From positions 85,908,398-85,972,397 of the forward strand of contig NC_037092.1 of NCBI RefSeq assembly GCF_002994745.2: 64,000 bases of DNA. The letters are read 5' to 3'. Below are positions 1-10,359 of this stretch, in pieces. The notes under the pieces are model-generated. The model was given only the letters and a program-made list of their open reading frames with translations, searched no databases and was not told the origin of the DNA. Position 1 is the stretch's first letter. Each line of letters starts with the position of its first letter. The stretch comes from Rosa chinensis (lineage: Eukaryota; Streptophyta; Magnoliopsida; Rosales; Rosaceae). A program made the position numbers and the translations under genes.

Positions 1-398
1 GATTTCTGTGTTAACATGTCACACAGCTATTCGTGTGATACTCATTTCACACACAAATCTGTATCAAAAACTTATTGTAACGGAAATCCGTCCCTTCATA
101 ATTCACATAACATAAAAAATTAACGATTTCTAAATAAACTAATTTATAATATGTACAGAAATCAGTGTAAATTGATATTCACACAGATAACCGTGTGAAA
201 GGATTTTAGTTTTTACACAGACATCTGTTACTGTTGTTTATTTACACGGATTTCCATTGATATTGTTATTATATTAAATTATTGTGGGCCCAATTATGCT
301 CATTTCATATGGTTATTTGTTAGTATTTCTGTTTCGCACGGATATCTGTGGCTTTTAAATATAGTAAATCTGTGTGTGTTGTTATCTTGCTAGTAGTG
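1..398. mobile_element. CACTA (Spm-like) element, subterminal repeat end
   Basis: The segment is dense in short, often palindromic variants of ACACAGATNTCTGTGT and ACACGGATTTCCGTG, for example near 53, 80, 180, 217, 243 and 336. Such arrays are typical of the subterminal regions bound by CACTA transposases. It ends in CTTGCTAGTAGTG, whose last bases TAGTG (394-398) are the terminus expected for a CACTA element. Sequence homologous to 27.0 kb resumes just after it, at about 412, consistent with an insertion boundary. The other end is outside the window and no transposase is visible. Confidence 0.5.
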
Positions 399-411
399 CT
401 AACACAGTGAG

Positions 412-880
412 ATATCATCATGATGTTAAACTATTTTTCTCTTTTTTTTAATTTTTTTGTGAACATTGAAACTTTTTTCATTTAGAAATACAAGCACTTC
501 AGTTCTGTTATCAGGTACATGTAGAAGATTTTTTTACACTAACATGTCTTGTGATTAAGCTCAGAAAAGCAATTCAAATTAGTAACCCTTAAAATAACAC
601 CACAAAGCTCCTCATGTTCAAGCAGCTAGAAAATCCAAATGCTTGATAATGTGGCTGCCATTCTCATTCCCTAAATGCGCCAGCGACTGGGGAACTGCAC
701 ATGGATGCTCCAAACTATAGAACCCAATATAAAACAGCCAAACTAAAGTTTAGCAAGTATGGTTTTCCTTTTCATCTTTTCAGAAGGGCTTAACATGGGA
801 GGGTGCACTTCGAGGAATCAATCAGGTCATTGAATCGAAACTCAAAATAACATAGAGAAACTCAAAGTAACATACAAAAC
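412..880. repeat. Diverged duplicate of 27023-27540
   Basis: This stretch aligns along its length with 27023-27540. Shared blocks include GATATCATCAT, the text around TCCAAATGCTTGATAATG, GATGCTCCAAACTATAG and GAGGAATCAATCAGGTCATT, with small indels between them. It lies just downstream of the terminal exon of the minus-strand TIR gene, so it may be the 3' flank or UTR of that family. No long open frame spans it. Confidence 0.7.
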
Positions 881-1167
881 CTTATGGCCAGAATCTGCTC
901 AAACATTATCCTAAGCACAAGTGTTAATATATATGCACTTCGCTCAAACGAATTTCCAGAATTACTACCAGAAATCTTTGCAGTATTCTGTTCGAAGTCA
1001 CAACCAACCCACTTTTCTAGTCTATCAACCTGAACGAGCATCCATACAAACTATTAAAAGTAATCAATAAGATGCATTTTAACTCACGGGAAAGAACAAG
1101 TGCTAATTTAGCATCTACGTATCTCATCCATGGCTCTCCTGTTGCTTTAAATTGTTTAAAATCTCCC

Positions 1168-2955
1168 CTAGGTGTTTTGACGTACTGTTTTGAGCACGAA
1201 TTTCACAATGTGTTCAATGAGGTCCCTTTCAGTTCTGCATTGAGAAGGGTCAAACTCCATTAAGCAAATAATGAACGCAAAATGCAAACATACGTACAAC
1301 AACTTTTGTAATTAATGATAGAAACCTTACTTATAGTCCTTTAAATTCCACCCAGAGAGATTTCCCACTTTTGTTAAATCAGCTTTCCACTGCTCCACCT
1401 TCACTATGTCATACCTTCCGCTCCTTGCATGCTTTTGTAAGGCCACTCCAAATGTATCCTTTTGATATCGTACAACAGAGGGATCCACATCAAAAAAAAT
1501 TGGCAAAATTCTCTTTTTGCCTTTCATGCATTGACAGATCTTTGTAAGTTCATCTAAACACCATGCAGAAAAAGCATAGTTTTTCGACAGAACAATGATC
1601 GCAGACCTTGATTCTTCAATTGCCGTCAGCAGACTTTGAGAAATATCCTCCCCTATCTCAAGTTGTTTATCATCCTTGAATGTTCTAATTTCTCCCGAGT
1701 TTTCCAATTCATGGCTTAAATGGGATAGAAAACTCACGCGAGTGTCTACTCCCCTAAAACTCAAAAACACATCATACTTCCACTGCGGAGCTGGGTCAGC
1801 TAAACTTCCAAAAAATTGAGGAAAAAAGGAAGAAAAAGAAAAGAAAATAGGTATCAATAACAGTGCAGATACAAACAAAGAGAAAACAAAAGGGAAACCA
1901 CAATGAAAAACAGACAAGAAGGGAGGTTGACGGATCAAAAGAAAGTGATAGAAGCACAAGAGAAGACATAGAGCTAAAAAACCGAGTAACTCACAGTTTC
2001 CATTGGTGGCTTGTGTTGTTGCTTCAACTGCTTCAATATCTTTGGTCCACTTTGGCATTCTATGCTTAATTTCAGTAGTATTCCTTTGATTGCACACAGA
2101 TATCACAATGGAATTTTCATCTGACTCCGACGTCATTGTAGGCTCACTTTCAATAGTCTTCATTTGACCGCACACAGATGCCACAATGGCTTCGACAAGT
2201 TCTGTCCCAGTCCTACAAGGAAGAATTAAGGGTCAAATAATGGTCAGCTATATTAATAAGAACAAGAATTAACTCTTGGTAATTGAGATGGCTAATCTCA
2301 ATATCTCATGATGCTTACTTGTAATCCTGTGTATGCCACCCAGACAAAGTGCCCACTTTTCTTAAAGCATCTCTCCACTGATTCACCTTCTTTGATCCGA
2401 ATTGCCAAGAGTGCCCACTGCACACAGATGCCACCATGGCTTCGACAAGTACTGTCCCAGTTCTACAAGGAAGAATTAAGGGTCAAATAATGGTCAGCTA
2501 TATTAATAAGAACAAGAATTACCTTCTCTGATCCGAATCGCAAAAGAGTACCTTTCATCCTGAAAACTCCCCTTTTGATTTCTTACATCACTAGGGTTGG
2601 CCTCATAAAAAACTGGAAGAATTCTGTGACCGTCCTCCATGAACTGGCAAACTTTTGTAAGTTCATCCAAATACCAAGCAGAACAAGCATAATGTTGAGA
2701 CAGAACAACAATTGCGAACCTTGACTCTTCAATTGCCTTTAAGCGAGCGCTAGAAATAAGTTCCCCTGGTGCAATAACTTGATGATCGGTGAATGTTGTG
2801 ATTCTCTTCAGTTGCAGCCGATGGGATAAATGTGATATAAAACTAGTCTCACCATGCTTGAAAATCAAAATCACGTCATACTTCCATCCACGAGCTGTTG
2901 ATGATGGTTCAGCTGATGAAGATGCAGCAGTTTTTCGAGAGATCGGCCGGTACAT
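1168..2955 (-). CDS. Tandem TIR-domain protein without NB-ARC (five exons)
   Basis: Exons read on the minus strand are 2955-2552, 2462-2319, 2212-1995, 1799-1331 and 1234-1168 (stop TAG at 1170-1168). All borders are GT-AG, and the lengths sum to 1302 bp, giving 433 residues. Exon 1 opens at the first ATG (MYRPISRK) and encodes a shortened TIR ([42 protein letters not shown]). Exon 2 is a linker (ELVE/VLVEAMVASV type) fused to the end of a TIR (QWRDALRKVGTLSGWH). Exon 3 is a second linker plus a Ser/Thr-rich tail. Exon 4 is a full canonical TIR (YDVFLSFRGVDTR, AIEESRSAIIVLS, WCLDEL with the expected catalytic Glu, FFDVDPSVVR). Exon 5 is a third linker ending in a stop. Known plant TIRs cleave NAD+ and signal cell death. 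There is no NB-ARC or LRR. The exon 1/2 junction is the least certain. Expression is unknown. Confidence 0.65.
2213..2521. repeat. Intron-exon tandem duplication inside the TIR gene
   Basis: An identical 59-bp intron block occurs at 2213-2271 and 2463-2521, each just upstream (minus-strand sense) of a linker exon. The first 35 or so bases recur at 47600-47634, upstream of the TIR-kinase linker exon. The flanking exon ends (GGATCAAAGAAGG at 2392-2380 and GGATCAGAGAAGG near 2530) also match. This marks an unequal-crossover duplication that produced the composite second exon. Confidence 0.8.
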
Positions 2956-3117
2956 TGAAAACAACCAGAAGAAAAACCGAGGTGTCAAGAACAGGCAAAC
3001 AAAGCCAACAGTACGTTATACGGGGAATAATGGAAGAGAGACTGTCTAATTCACTCTGTGAATACTAGCATACTGTCTACACACAAAGCCCCAAATCTTA
3101 TCACGTCTTTGTTTACT

Positions 3118-3129
3118 AAACCCTAAACC
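3118..3129 (-). promoter_or_regulatory. Telo-box-like motif upstream of the TIR gene
   Basis: AAACCCTAAACC lies about 165 bp upstream of the predicted ATG at 2955. AAACCCTAA telo-boxes occur in many plant promoters, but the motif is short and no TATA box is clear, so this is a weak call. Confidence 0.25.
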
Positions 3130-3439
3130 TTAAACTCAGCTAGTTAGAGATGTTTATATTTTTAACCACAGATCTGATAGTGTCTTCAATTAAATATAGT
3201 GCAACTAGTCTTCGTCTTTTTCATTTTTTAAATAAAAAAAAAGACTGCAACCACAACGTCTAGTTCAACCTCATTGAAAAAACAACGTCTAGTGCAACTA
3301 GTCGTTGCTGTTTAAATTATATTCCTCTCCAGTAAAATATTAATTCTTATGAGACATTATCTTTAATTTTTATTTCCCTTACACTATCAACTTTGCCTTG
3401 CTGGTTTGTAGGTTCGGTTCTATTTGGATTGGTTTGCTA

Positions 3440-3623
3440 CAATCCCGATCACCTGGTCAGCAACTAACCAGGGATCATTTGCTCACTTACCGTCTGATTG
3501 AAATCGGACGGTTGACAGATATCTGGATTTTGGGGGAGGAGATCTGTCAACCGTCCGATTTCAATCAGACGGTAAGTGAGCAAATGATCTCTGGTCAGTT
3601 GCTGACCAGGTGATCGGGACTGT
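3440..3623. mobile_element. Hairpin MITE (Mutator-like) with 9-bp TSD
   Basis: Two arms of about 84 bp, 3440-3523 and 3541-3623, are near-perfect reverse complements around a spacer of about 17 bp. The element is flanked by GGTTTGCTA (3431-3439) and GGTTCGCTA (3624-3632), a 9-bp target-site duplication with one mismatch, as expected for a Mutator-type MITE. Open frames on both strands here are mirror images of the palindrome and are not genes. Confidence 0.8.
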
Positions 3624-3687
3624 GGTTCGCTATATGAAATGAAGTTTGCCACTTCAAGCTGTTTAGCAATTGCTGCTAAAATAGATT

Positions 3688-3990
3688 TTTTTTTTTTTTT
3701 TTAATAAAGGAGTTTGGAACTCAGTCAAGCTAGGGGGCTCATCCCCACGCCCATATTATTATTATTTAAATTTTGCTGTGGGGGGGGGGGGGGGGGGGGG
3801 ATGTAATACCTATACCCCGAGCATGCATAGTTGCGTTACAATTGTCTTCATAAAAGACATCATGTAAAAAACCAGGAGCCTCCACTAAAAAGAGATCCAC
3901 AACACGATCAAAGCTAGCAAAATATGCCAACCTATGGGCCACATTGTTTGCTTCACTTCTAGCAATACTTTGTGCATCGACTATTAAGCA
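3688..3990 (-). mobile_element. 5'-truncated L1-type LINE, RNase H end
   Basis: Read on the minus strand, about 3975-3805 encodes RSEANNVAHRLAYFASFDR and continues, the C-terminal signature (R.AN..AH.LA) of the RNase H domain of plant L1 ORF2. The run of T at 3688-3703 is the poly(A) tail in the same orientation. A run of about 21 G lies within it at 3780-3800. The upstream limit is vague. Confidence 0.6.
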
Positions 3991-4409
3991 ATTGCAATTG
4001 CCTCTTATTGCGTGTGAAATTCTATTTATAACTATCTATTAAGGTGAATTGGTATTTCCTTGTAGTTTTTCACCGACACATACCATGTAATATTCCCAAC
4101 AACTTTCACTTTCTAAACTCATTATTATAATTTAATTGTTAGAATATGGACCAAGTGGTTGAACCCAGAGGAAGATTTAGGGGGTGGCGAGGTTAGGCAG
4201 CTGCCCAATCTCGATTCTTTCACCAATCCATGGAAGCTTTTGTGCTCTTAAGGTGTTGCAAAAAAAAAAAAATTTATGAGAGAGAGGCAAGACGTTGAAG
4301 ATGACAAGATACTGCTCTTGATCTCTGATTTTGTTCTTTAATTGAACTTACATATATATCTTTTTTTTACTTTAAATTTTATTTGAGAGAATAAACATCA
4401 CATTTTATC

Positions 4410-5454
4410 ACATTTTATTTGAGTAAAGAGTAAAAATTAAAATTAACATTAATGTCTTTCTCTCTGACTCTCGTGAGAGAGGGTTCTTGGCAGCGACTAG
4501 GTTGGGCTGGTGGCGGCCTTGCATTTCAACCAAGAAGGGGGTCTCTTCACCTTCGTCTTGGCTGCATTTTGGTGTCTCCAGGCTCGCTCGACTGTGCCTA
4601 TTCTCTGTAGGCTGCAACCATATTCTCCTTGTTGTGGTCGCGGTTTGTGCTCATAACAATGGTGGTCTGGTGATTGATATGGAATTGATCGGGGCCTGTG
4701 ACAGGGCTGTAGGTTGGATGAAGACCGCGATGGAGGGCATCGGTGTCGAGGCCTTTATACATGGTGGTGGCGATCTATGGTTGGGCTGGGATCAGTCGAA
4801 TTCTAAGGAGGATGAAGGGATTGATGATGATCCAGATTTCTCTTTGGTGGTAGGGATTGATGTTGGGATTTTGCAGGAATTGGATCCATCTCTATTCTGG
4901 AGGCGTGTTGGTTTCTATGGCAGTCTTCAGGTGGGTGCTACCGGTGGTGGTGGAAGCGCAGGAGGCATATTCCCGCGAATGGTGGATGGCAGCAGCGGCA
5001 TGATTACCTTCTCCTCTAGGGTTTATCCTAGGTGTGTTGATTGGGCCTGGCATTGGGCTGCTAGGGTTTGGTTTTGGGCCCAAGCAGTTGTTTTGTCCTC
5101 AAGGATCGTGGCATGGACTCTATTTCTCAGGCCTGGGCTGGTCTAGAATTGGAGATCAGGATGAGGGCTCATCCTTTACTTCCATTATTGCTTAAATTTT
5201 GTTAGGTTGCAAAGATTACATTATCTGAGGATTCATTTTACTATTTGCTTCGGAGGATGTTTGATCTTTGTTTGAAATAAAGGTGCGTTATTTTCCTTAA
5301 AAGGTGGGTGTACTCGAGGTGGCCTGGGGCTTGTTCTTGTTATAGAATAGGTGTTTAGGGTTCCCTATGGAACGATTATTTCTGTCGACCTCATAAAGGT
5401 GTTTCGTTTTTGTACTGCTGAATATATATAATGAGCTGACCTCTTTTCATAAAA
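4410..5454 (+). mobile_element. Poly(A) retroposon with 17-bp TSD and an unrecognised 219-codon frame
   Basis: The block is bracketed by AAACATCACATTTTATC at 4393-4409 and 5455-5471 and ends in an A run after TATATATAATGAGCTGACC, so it was inserted by target-primed reverse transcription. A 219-codon frame opens at 4487 and stops at 5146. It is rich in Gly and Trp (for example near WAWHWAARVWFW), and I recognise no domain. Similar Gly/Trp-rich frames sit in the retroposon at 27763-28705. It is probably a 5'-truncated LINE or a non-autonomous relative; a retrogene is an alternative. Confidence 0.5.
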
Positions 5455-5471
5455 AAACATCACATTTTATC

Positions 5472-6763
5472 CATTTTCTGTTTAAAAGCTTAAGAGTTTC
5501 TTTAAAGCACAAACTCTACTACACACTCTCTTATCAAACAATATGCCCCCGGTTCCAAACCCCTTAAAATAAAAAAATAAAAAACAGTGACGCCCCCTCT
5601 AATCATTTCATGAAATTTTTTTCTTTTTTGAAATTCAATTTAAATCAATTTTAGTTTCTATCTCCTATTTATTTATGCTTGTTTGGTTATGAATCCTAAT
5701 TTCAAGAAAGAAAAAGATAAAAACAAGAACAAAAATGTCTGAGATAATTTAATTGATTTCAATTATAAGTTGAGACTTTTCGCTTCAAAAATAAAAATTG
5801 CTCTTGCTACTTAATAATCTTGCCCCATGTGAAAAAAATTTCTGGATCTGCCACTAATTAGCTGAACCAACAAATAATTCCTCCACTTGCAGGTCAAATG
5901 GTCAATGCCCACCAAAAAAATAAGCTTGATGCAATCATTGGTGTTTATGATCCTATGACATCTCGTCATCTTCTTTACGGGAACGTCTTCCGTGCTCGGA
6001 GCTTTTAATGACTGTTGTAATTGGGTCCACACATGTAAATTTATTAAGGGGAGGTGTAGATGGAAAAGGCTATGCCTGTTCTCGGTAACTGTTGGTTGGG
6101 TGCCTCAAGGTGAATTTGGATTTTTCTTTCAGCTTCGGGTGAAAAGATTTGTACGTACAAGTGGATGAATTCCCTCAAGATTGACTAACTGGTAAGTAAA
6201 AAGGATCGGAATTTATGGAGTTGTGTGTAGAAGAAGTAGATCTGGAGGTGCGGCGTATTCCTATGAAGACTGAATCCTAGTACATTTCTGATTTCTCTAC
6301 AACGGAATGGAACCGGGGGCATCAAATTTGTTGAAGGGGAGCCAGGTAATGAAAGACTACTCTGATTCCTCAAGTTTAAAACAGAGGAAGCAGCTAAGGA
6401 TTCTTATTGGTTTTTGTATCAGATTCCAACTCTGATGGGAGAGGCTTAGTCCTATTGCACTCTCATTTCTTTTTCTTATTAATTCATGGCATTTTCTACT
6501 GAAAACGCCTGTGTTTGTGCATATTTGGAATAGTTGAATCAAGAACAGTTTTCCCTCTTTGAATTAATGCAGCAGCAGCTTGGTTCGTTGCTTTTGACTA
6601 TATCAGTGTGTAGTATTCTGTTAACAAGGAGCAAGAGCTCTCACCGAATCCGTCTTCTATTGTTTGATGTTTTGTAATTTTCTTTGGGAACCCTTTCCTA
6701 TATTTTTTTATTTTTGGTGGGCTTGTATATACTGTGTCCACTTAATAAACCAATTTCTTTTTT
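5472..6763. other. AT-rich intergenic DNA, nothing recognised
   Basis: Only short frames without ATG context, codon bias or known motifs are seen on either strand. Some stretches (5800-6050, 6180-6540) look less AT-rich and could be old transposon remnants, but no terminal repeats or domains could be identified. Confidence 0.3.
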
Positions 6764-7010
6764 CTGGAATAAGATATTTCATTGATAAAAGCAGAGTAAT
6801 TACATAACAGAATTACATCATAGGGTTAATATGGCCTCAAAATAGAGGCCAAACATATGAAGCATCTACATCAAGACCATAACTAAGCCATAGCGGTTCT
6901 GCTTCCTTGGCAATTCTGTGTGAATCATAATTGCCTTCTCTACCAGCATGTCTCCATTTGACATATTCAAAGGATCCATCAGTGCATTGATTTCATCCAC
7001 CAATGCACGA
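6764..7010 (-). mobile_element. LINE RNase H C-terminal remnant
   Basis: Minus-strand translation from about 6985 to a stop at 6839-6837 reads GSFEYVKWRHAGREGNYDSH and then RIAKEAEPLWLSYG. This is the C-terminal pattern of the LINE-type RNase H domain (R.GN..(A/S)H.(L/I)AKEA). A frameshift separates it from upstream codons (DEINALMD). It is a broken fragment with no clear tail. Confidence 0.45.
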
Positions 7011-7907
7011 CATTTTCACTTAAATCAGCTCCAACAGTGAATCAATTGATTACATTCCCATAAACAGTGAATCACTTGATTATATTCCATAAACTTTCAT
7101 ATTGAGCTGGATCAGAATTCCATTTGTGGATTCTGATCATAAGCCAAAACTGTCAGACATGTAACAAGAACCCATATGAAAACTGATAAATCAATTAAAC
7201 AGACACAACTTATAGACCAGATGCATTAATCTACATTCCAATCACAATGTCATATTGATCATACAGAGTAGAAAGCGAACGTAATTGTAGCACAACCATG
7301 CTGATAAACTTTTTAGTACATGAACAATAAGATTGTGACTGTCTCAAAACTTGTATTGATTCAAGAACTCAAAATTACTAGCACAATCAACATGCTTGTG
7401 AATTCTTTGAGGCAGATGGCAATGTAATAGACATATATGCATATCTGAAGCTTTTGATGGCAGTAGTGACCTGTCATACAATGCCTACAGAGCCAGAGAA
7501 TGCAGTCAAATACAATATTTCTGAGTTTTTGGCCTTGAAACACAAAAACCCTCAATCAAATACACAAAATCCACAAATTTATCATTTGACAAGAAGTCAT
7601 ACAGTAACGTTGATGCATAGAATCCAATGACACTTTCAATATTATAAAACTAAAAACAATCATATTATCACCATTTAACCAATTTACTTCCGAATTGAGA
7701 TTATTGGCATTGTGAATTGTTGAGGGCGAACCTGAATCTAGAAGCCATTGAAGGTTTATTATTTAGCCCCAAATTTAAGAAAATCATGAACATATCTGAA
7801 TTGACAAACGGAACACGAGCCAAAGATTAAACAACAATAATTCATCATGACTGAACCCAAATTGATATAAAAAGAAGTTTGTACCTATACTACATATACA
7901 TGATTGT
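7011..7907. other. AT-rich noncoding DNA
   Basis: No credible coding frame, RNA gene or terminal repeat is seen. There is a local repeat of CAGTGAATCA(A/C)TTGATTA near 7030-7090. The right part may be the 3' UTR of the small locus at 7908-8375. Confidence 0.3.
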
Positions 7908-8375
7908 CTAATCATGACACGCCCGTAATAGCATCCATCTAAGCCTGAAAGCTCTATAAACCTGTGAAGAGAGGAAACAAAAAGAAACAGCATACCAAAT
8001 TCAGCATCATGGAAATAACGGAGATGCAGGACTGCTTCAGACGCAAACTTAAAGCAGCGGTTTGATGATCTGGGAGGAGTTCGACCGGAATAGGACCGGT
8101 CTGGCCAGAACAGAATGTAGACCAGGTTAGATTCTCTCTCACAATTAGCAAAATAAAAGGGAGAACTAGAAGAAAAAAACAAATGACAAAGCGATGATGA
8201 AACTTAAAAGTGTCTGTGTTACTGTGTATACCTGGAATTGGGCCGCCTCGCTTTTTGCCTCTGGACCTTGCTCTGCGTCCTGATGACTCTGACTCCTCCA
8301 CCACTGTCGATTACGATGACTACTACTACAACTCATGTGATGGGCTCGTCTCTTTAACACTTTGTGCGTGTTCAT
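7908..8375 (-). CDS. Possible three-exon small-protein gene, unrecognised
   Basis: Minus-strand exons 8375-8232, 8100-7996 and 7961-7908 have GT-AG borders, keep one phase-0 frame and give 100 residues ending CHD-stop. Starting at ATG 8375 (MNTHKVLKRRAHH), the N-terminus is rich in His, Gln, Arg and Ser. Exon 2 encodes TGPIPVELLPDHQTAALSLR and exon 3 VYRAFRLRWMLLRACHD. A second open frame through exons 1-2 (ESSGRRARSRGKKRGG, then DRSYSGRTPPRSS) looks at least as protein-like but lacks an ATG, so the true frame is unsure. A telo-box (AAACCCTAA near 8418) and a (GA)n tract near 8550 lie upstream, as in many plant promoters or 5' UTRs. No domain is recognised. Confidence 0.3.
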
Positions 8376-8542
8376 TCTCAGATCTAAAAGAAACCCCAAA
8401 ATAAAACTTGGAAAGAAACCCTAATTTGGTTTTACCCATTACCTACAAATTGAAATTGAGAGAAGCATTAACCATTCGTGCTGAGCGAATTTGCATTGCT
8501 CGGACTTTGGATTTGAGCTCCTTCGATAGACCTGAAGGGAGG

Positions 8543-8565
8543 AACAGAGAGAGAGAGAGAGAGAG
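8543..8565. repeat. (AG)n microsatellite
   Basis: An AG dinucleotide run lies upstream of the small minus-strand locus. On that strand it reads as a CT tract, a common feature of plant 5' UTRs and core promoters. Confidence 0.6.
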
Positions 8566-8639
8566 GAAACTATTTTCTTTCATTATTATTGAATCGATGA
8601 GGAGAGAAATATGAAAGTAAAGTGGACGGGATTTTAAGT

Positions 8640-9091
8640 TGAGCTCAAAATTTTGCCGCCATCATAGGCGGGAAAGAAAATTTTCAAAGCTAGAAATTAA
8701 TGATTTCTAAAATTCTCACATTTCTAAAAATCATAATAAATAAGTTTTTTTTTTTTTTGGATGATTGGGGGCCAAAATCATAATAAATAAGTTGGGTGTC
8801 CCAAAAATTCTCACCAACTCATCGTGACACGTTTTTTATTGTTGTGTATCAAGTCTTGTATTCATCAATAGTCTTACAATTTGAAGTGCGGAGTTAATAA
8901 AAATAAGAAAAAAAAACTTAGTCGGTTGACCGAATTTTGAATCAAAAGCTTTAAATAATGTACTTGTCACAATACCTATTAATACACTATATATGTATGG
9001 ATAATGTCAAATTTAACGATTTCTAATTTCAATTTTTTGGATTGCACAAAATCGTTATCTGTCTACTAAGGTTGTATAACTAGTTTATTAG
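8640..9091. other. AT-rich spacer; left flank shares repeats with 24.4 and 24.9 kb
   Basis: There is no gene. Bases 8968-9091 (ACAATACCTATTAATACACT, then GATTGCACAAAATC and TAACTAGTTTATTAG) match 24390-24510 and 24905-24990. This shows that the Gypsy element inserted inside an older tandem repeat. Confidence 0.6.
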
Positions 9092-10342
9092 TGTGAGGGT
9101 GACTTTGTGATTTTGACTCTTTGCTGCAAGACCCTCCTAGTTGTGCGAGACTAGGCCCAAAATCGTTCAAAGGTTGACCCAAGAACAACTTCGTTGTAAC
9201 CTGTTAGATGTAACAGCAGTTATTTGGCTTGATGATAACAAGAGCGATTAGACTTGATTTCATAAGAACAGGGCTTATAGGCGGGCATGGTGTGGGAGCT
9301 AGATGCATGAGAGTTTAGCAAAGTGGGAGAATTCCAGCAGTAACATGATTTCTGGATTTTGGGTTAAGGTTGGTTGGGAAGAATTGATGGCTAGGGATTC
9401 AGAGATAAAGCTTAATCTCTTGCTTGATGTTTCTGGGCTGTTGTGGCTTGGTTTCCTACGGCAATGAACTCGCCTTTTATAGCGGTGATAAACGGGGAGG
9501 ATTTGTGCCAAGAACCAGAGGCTTTGGAAGGGTATTTTAAAGCTTTCAGCTTTTGTTTTCCCCATGAAACCAAAAGAGTGAAAGCTTGCTTTGGCTATGA
9601 GGGTGAAGATCAGTGGCACAGGTATAGGACGGTGATGGGGATCCCAGATTTTGTGCTGCTGTGATCTTTGAGAGATCGTAATCCCCTAATTTGTGTTATT
9701 GTAAATTGTGATTACAAAAACCTAAGAGTTATTGGAAACTGAGACAGGATTTCGGAGGATGTGAGTTGGGAAGCTTTTGCATAGGTTTGGGGTTCTTACC
9801 ATAAAAGGGTGGAGCAATAATCCCAGCAGCAGCTTGGAGGGACAGCGTTCCTAGTTTGGGGAAGACGACTCCAATGAGTTTTTTGGGCTACAGACTTTGG
9901 TGTAATGGACTTTGGGTAGGGGGTGACACTAGTGGGCTCTAAGTCTTGTTGGGCCTGCCTTCATCTCTCTAGTAGCCCATGTTAAGATATTGGCCCTCAA
10001 AGCATGAATTTTGGTTCCCAAGTCCAAAATTATTGACGAGCCTTATCATAACAATGGGCCTCGCACGATCCGTTACCTTCCACACCACATCCCACTGTAT
10101 AAGCCCCAAACGTAGCTTGGGTCTACGCGTATCGCATGGTAAATAAGCGTGTTGGCTCATTTGGAAATGCCTGTCAATCGTTTGAGTATTTAGGCATCTC
10201 ATATCGCTTGTTAAATGGAGAACTCTCTTTTGACGTAAAAAATGGGCTCGCTTGAAGGCCCAATTAGGTTACGAGGTTGATGACTCGTTCCCTTTGCCTG
10301 TCACTAGTTAAATTCGAACTTGTGGAAATTTGGGTATCAACA
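9092..10342 (-). repeat. 3' LTR of the Gypsy element (left copy)
   Basis: This 1251-bp copy begins TGTGAGGGTGAC and ends GGGTATCAACA, matching 22971-24217 with about 97-98% identity by eye. A 5-bp indel lies near 9755. Short open frames within it occur equally in both LTRs and are not genes. Confidence 0.93.
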
Positions 10343-10343
10343 T

Positions 10344-10353
10344 TAGCCCCCTT
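10344..10353 (-). other. Polypurine tract of the Gypsy element
   Basis: On the minus strand AAGGGGGCTAA directly precedes the 3' LTR, at the expected position of the plus-strand primer. Confidence 0.65.
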
Positions 10354-10359
10354 GATTAT

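Noticed and set aside
1863..2184. Hydrophobic segment seeming to give the TIR gene a membrane anchor
   Set aside because: It is encoded by intron sequence 1800-1994, with a GTGAGT donor and TTTAG acceptor; splicing removes it and keeps the frame.
3398..3652. Two open frames on opposite strands with nearly the same protein
   Set aside because: They are the two arms of the hairpin MITE read in both directions.
9299..9664. Open frames of 106 and 73 codons, repeated at 23178-23543
   Set aside because: They lie in the LTRs of the Gypsy element in both copies and show no domain; repetition reflects LTR identity.
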